Shown: positions 6,437-8,686 of the stretch, piece by piece
How the letters are laid out: each line of letters opens with the position of its first letter
Numbering within the stretch: the first letter of the stretch is position 1
Assembly (NCBI GenBank): GCA_021781255.1
Contig: JAJXXG010000572.1
Span: 1 to 8,686, forward strand
Direction: 5' to 3'
DNA from: Acidobacteriota bacterium
Lineage (GTDB): Bacteria; Acidobacteriota; Terriglobia; Terriglobales; Acidobacteriaceae
DNA: 8,686 nt
The notes under the pieces: model-generated
What the model was told of the DNA's origin: nothing
Seen by the model: only the letters and a program-made list of their open reading frames with translations
Database searches by the model: none
Program-made: the position numbers and the translations under genes

Positions 6437-8004
6437 CTAAAAAGCCGCTTCGGTGCCTGCTTTCAGGTTGGCGAGCCTTGCGATCTGACCGAGTTTCCAT
6501 CGGTCGGGCAGCCGGGCGGCCAGATCACGTTCGGGAACGAGCGGCAGGTTGATGAGCGGTTGGGTGAAGTAGATCTGCGGGTCAATCTCATGCCGCCGGC
6601 AGGGCGAGGTGAGGCTCGCCAGGATGGCCGCCGTGCGGCCGCCGCGTGCGTTGCCGACGAAGAGGCTGTTTTTGCGGTTCAGCACGACACGTTTCATCTC
6701 GCGCTCGCCGATGTTGTTATCGATCGCGACGGCGCCATCGGTACAGAACACATTCAGTTCTTTCCACTGAGCGAGGGCGTAGCCGACGGCCTCTGCCATG
6801 GGATGCTTGGGCAGTAACTGCTTCTTCCAGATCAGTAGCTTCTCGCGCAGCTCGGCCAGCACCGGCGCAGACCGCTCCTGGCGCAGCCGGAGCCGCTCTT
6901 CGACGGAAGCTTCTTTCGCCCTCCCTCTCGACCACATACAGTGCGCGCACCAATGCGGTCGCTTCCCGCGCGATGTCCGGCGCTGCCTTCTCCGCCTCGA
7001 TGATCTTGTGGCGCAGGTGCGCCCAGCATCCGGCGCGCACAATCCCGTTTCCGGCGACCACGCCGTCATAGCCGGCGTAGCCATCGGCCAGCAGAACCTG
7101 GTTGTAACCCTGCAGAAAATACTTCGGACCGTCCCGGCCTCGGCTCAGCGTAAAGTCGAAGACGTTGTAGGGATGCGCCGCATCGCCCACGTAAACCCAC
7201 ATCCTTGCCTTGGCGCATTTCTCCTTACTGAGCATCGGCAGGATCGTGTCATCGGTCGCCACCACGTGCGAGGCGCGGGCCTGGTCCGCCATCAGGGCAT
7301 AGACCGGCTCGACCCGGTCGGCTACGTCCCCGCACCAGACCGACTGCGTGGCCCGCGAGATCTCGAACCCCTGCCGGGTGAAGATGTCTTCCAGCCGGTA
7401 GAGAGGAAGATAGTCGCCGAACTTACTGGTCACGGTGTAGCTGAGCAGACCCGGTCCGGCCAGTCCCTTCTCGATCGCCGTCTCCGGCTTGGCCGCCGCT
7501 TCGATGCACGGGTTCTCGCCGCTGGTCTCGCAAACCGGGCAGGCATACTTCTTGCGCACATGATGGATGCGCTCGAAGCGCCCCGGAATATACTCGATCT
7601 GCCAGCTCTCCTGCAGGCCAATCAACTGGCGCTCGGCGCCGCAGCCCGGGCAGGCCCGCTCGGCGCCATGCAACTCGTACACCTCGGTAGTGACCGGGAG
7701 GTTGTGGAAGTTCGCCAGATGGCGGCGGCCCTTGCGCCGGCGGACCCGCCTCAGTTTTTCTTCCGGTTCGGCCTGCGCGGGAACATCGTCCAGGTGGACC
7801 GGCTTGTGATCGAGCGACTCGGGCGTTGCTGAGCAGTAACTGGGCCAGTTCCCCCGCCGTCCGCAGCCGGTCGGCCCGGGGACCGTGATACCACTTCTTG
7901 TAGCGGGCCAGCTCGACCTGCAAGCGCAGATTCTCGATGTGCAGGTCCTCGGCCCGCCGCTGTTGTTCCAGGGCCCGCTGCTTTTCAGCGTCGCGCTCAC
8001 ACGT
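6437..8004 (-). mobile_element. IS66-family element remnant
   Basis: The span covers the recognisable part of an IS66-family insertion sequence, represented only by its large transposase gene. No tnpA or tnpB accessory genes are visible upstream of it in the minus-strand sense; the sequence beyond 8004 belongs to an unrelated + strand gene. I could not identify terminal inverted repeats (IS66 ends commonly begin GTAAGCG) or a target duplication, so the exact element limits are unknown. The real left end may extend below 6437 into the 6250-6436 region. Confidence 0.8.
6437..8004 (-). pseudogene. tnpC: IS66 transposase TnpC, frameshifted and 5'-truncated
   Basis: This is a DDE transposase spread over three frames. 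Frame 1 (8004 to about 7823) encodes the N-terminal helix with LRLQVELARYKKWYHGPRADRL and LAQLLLSNA. Frame 2 (about 7821 to 6921) holds LDHKPVHLDDVPAQAEPEE, the zinc-finger cysteines CPGC and CPVC, the first catalytic Asp in VVATDDT (near 7253) and the second in LLADGYAGY (near 7085). Frame 3 (6919 to 6437) holds KEASVEERLRLRQERSAP, the catalytic Glu in NNIGER (near 6706) and the C-terminal element SCRRHE-like to LPDRWKL. Removing one base from the GGG at 7821-7823 and one from the CCC at 6919-6921 (both + strand) restores one continuous reading frame. No ATG or GTG exists between the in-frame TAG (8005-8007) and the conserved N-terminus, so the start has been lost. The protein should be inactive as it stands, unless the frameshifts are sequencing errors. 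Confidence 0.85.
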
Positions 8005-8031
8005 CTAACACGCCAACTCTGGTGCGACGCA

Positions 8032-8478
8032 ATGCGCCGACGTGAGAAAGCTCCGGAACCCAAAGTCCCGGAACCACAGAACGTCTGCAGGACCTGCGGA
8101 GCAGATATCTCAAAGCGCAAGAGTTATTGCAGCAAATGTGCCATGGCCGCCATCAAGAGGACCATCATCGTTGCTGCTCACGAAGGACGCAAAGCCTCAC
8201 AAGGGCCAAGTGCGCAGAAGCGCCGACGAGAGACCGGTAGACGCCAATGGGAGGCATATCAGGCGTGGAACCCAGCAGAGCTTCCAAAATGGCTGACTAA
8301 CGACGTCTACTTGAGCCAGTTACAGCTCAGGCTGGCCGGATTCACGAGACCCGCGATAGCGGCAGTCATGGGCGTGACAACTGTTTATGCGGGTGAGGTC
8401 CGGAACGGCAACTGCATTCCGCATCAACGTCATTGGCAAAAGCTGGCCAACCTTGTCGGCGTCACAGCGTCAGGATGA
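8032..8478 (+). CDS. Small zinc-ribbon / HTH-like protein, possibly truncated
   Basis: This encodes a 148-residue basic protein of unknown function. Residues 19-36 contain CRTCG and YCSKC (Cys19, Cys22, Cys33, Cys36), a compact zinc-ribbon. A basic stretch (about 39-72) follows, then WNPAELPKWLT (79-89), and then a region (about 90-144) that reads as a helix-turn-helix: a helix around TRPAIAAVMGV, a VYAGEVRNG recognition-type helix, and PHQRHWQKLANLVGV. Together they suggest nucleic-acid binding. The frame is open upstream of ATG 8032 through LTRQLWCDA to the IS66 junction near 8005 and even across it, and there is no good ribosome binding site, so ATG 8032 may not be the original start. The gene may be the tail of a longer protein cut by the IS66 event. 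I have an unverified impression that similar tails occur both alone and fused to larger proteins (possibly Cas1-type); nothing else CRISPR-like is present here. Confidence 0.6.
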   Translation: MRRREKAPEPKVPEPQNVCRTCGADISKRKSYCSKCAMAAIKRTIIVAAHEGRKASQGPSAQKRRRETGRRQWEAYQAWNPAELPKWLTNDVYLSQLQLRLAGFTRPAIAAVMGVTTVYAGEVRNGNCIPHQRHWQKLANLVGVTASG

Positions 8479-8593
8479 ATGCCTAATGAATGGCAATCTT
8501 GGAACTTTGGTTGAGGACACCGCCCACTATTACCATTACCCTTGGCGTAACCATTGAACCTGTCGGTGTGTCTATCGGAGCGGCGAGGTGCGG

Positions 8594-8657
8594 ATTCCGA
8601 CGAAGGCGAACGCTTATTCCGGAGGGAAGCCGAACAGCATTCCGGGCGAAGGCGAAC
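8594..8657 (+). repeat. Three tandem 18-20 nt repeats, IS21-end-like
   Basis: Copies lie at 8594-8611 (ATTCCGACGAAGGCGAAC), 8616-8635 (ATTCCGGAGGGAAGCCGAAC) and 8639-8657 (ATTCCGGGCGAAGGCGAAC). All begin ATTCCG and end in a GAAGSCGAAC-type block, with start-to-start spacing of 22 and 23 nt. A weaker half-copy beginning ATCGGAGCG appears at 8661 and again near 8574. Closely spaced same-orientation repeats of this type are known at the ends of IS21-family elements, where they bind the transposase. The transposase genes would lie beyond the right edge of the window, so the assignment is by resemblance only. Confidence 0.5.
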
Positions 8658-8665
8658 ACCATCGG

Positions 8666-8679
8666 AGCGTAGCGACGCT
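8666..8679. repeat. Short perfect inverted repeat beside the tandem repeats
   Basis: AGCGT (8666-8670) and ACGCT (8675-8679) are perfect inverted arms around the loop AGCG. It follows the third tandem repeat by 8 nt and may be part of the same element end. It is short enough to be chance. Confidence 0.3.
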
Positions 8680-8686
8680 GGCCTTC

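Noticed and set aside
6905..6930. Programmed ribosomal frameshift in tnpC
   Set aside because: There is no slippery heptamer such as A AAA AAG at the shift, a second shift is also needed near 7822, and the start is missing. Mutation or sequencing error explains this better.
6798..7832. Long + strand open frame of 344 codons
   Set aside because: It lies entirely antisense to the IS66 transposase, whose minus-strand reading carries catalytic and zinc-binding motifs. The + strand translation shows no recognisable domain and is a GC-rich shadow.
7885..8031. Extending the zinc-ribbon protein back to ATG 7885
   Set aside because: The first 40 codons are antisense IS66 transposase sequence, so this part of the frame is a by-product of the junction. 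It was kept only as evidence that the frame is open across the breakpoint.
6717..8120. Treating the minus-strand frame from 8120 as one intact 467-residue transposase
   Set aside because: The first ~100 residues and the last ~65 are in the wrong frame. IS66-like sequence begins at ESLDHKP and ends at YVVERE, with the true N- and C-terminal parts in other frames.
8594..8657. CRISPR array
   Set aside because: The units are 18-20 nt with gaps of only 3-4 nt, so there are no spacers. The copies also differ from each other.
8490..8672. Small + strand open frame of 60 codons at the window end
   Set aside because: It runs through the tandem repeats, has no ribosome binding site and shows no recognisable protein pattern.

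Overview
The window reads as an accessory region of a GC-rich soil-type bacterium. The protein style (an IPT/TIG-like tail on a glycosyltransferase, IS66 of the DDE type, TTG/ATG start ambiguity, few strong Shine-Dalgarno sites) reminds me of Acidobacteriota such as the Bryobacterales/Solibacter group. That placement is an inference from memory, not a computed result.

Left half (about 280-5880): a surface-glycan locus. A small predicted lipoprotein on the + strand (281-679) converges, with only 11 bp between stop codons, on a two-gene minus-strand unit. The first gene of that unit (5825 down to 1662) encodes a very large single-chain protein with the order SAM methyltransferase, long coiled coil, GT4-type glycosyltransferase, GT2-type glycosyltransferase and IPT/TIG-like domain. 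The second (1644 down to 691) is a separate SAM-dependent methyltransferase with its own GGAG ribosome binding site. The last ~75 residues of the giant protein and of the lipoprotein align without gaps at 31/75 identities, so a secreted or anchored protein and the glycan enzyme carry the same domain although they lie on opposite strands.

Middle (5826-6251): a non-coding stretch with a plausible promoter for the glycan unit, several short inverted repeats and three copies of a 14-nt direct repeat. It looks like residue of mobile-element ends.

Right half (6252-8686): mobile-element debris. A possible C-terminal scrap of one transposase (6252-6434) abuts an IS66-family tnpC pseudogene (6437-8004). 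That tnpC keeps all three DDE residues but is broken by two single-base insertions, each in a GGG/CCC triplet, and its 5' end is cut off. Immediately beyond the break is a + strand gene (8032-8478) for a small zinc-ribbon plus helix-turn-helix-like protein, whose frame stays open into the junction, so it may itself be the surviving tail of a longer gene. The window ends in three tightly spaced copies of an 18-20 nt repeat that resembles the terminal repeats of an IS21-type element continuing outside the window.

The strongest candidate for something unusual is the methyltransferase/coiled-coil/double-glycosyltransferase fusion together with the IPT-like domain it shares with the neighbouring lipoprotein.
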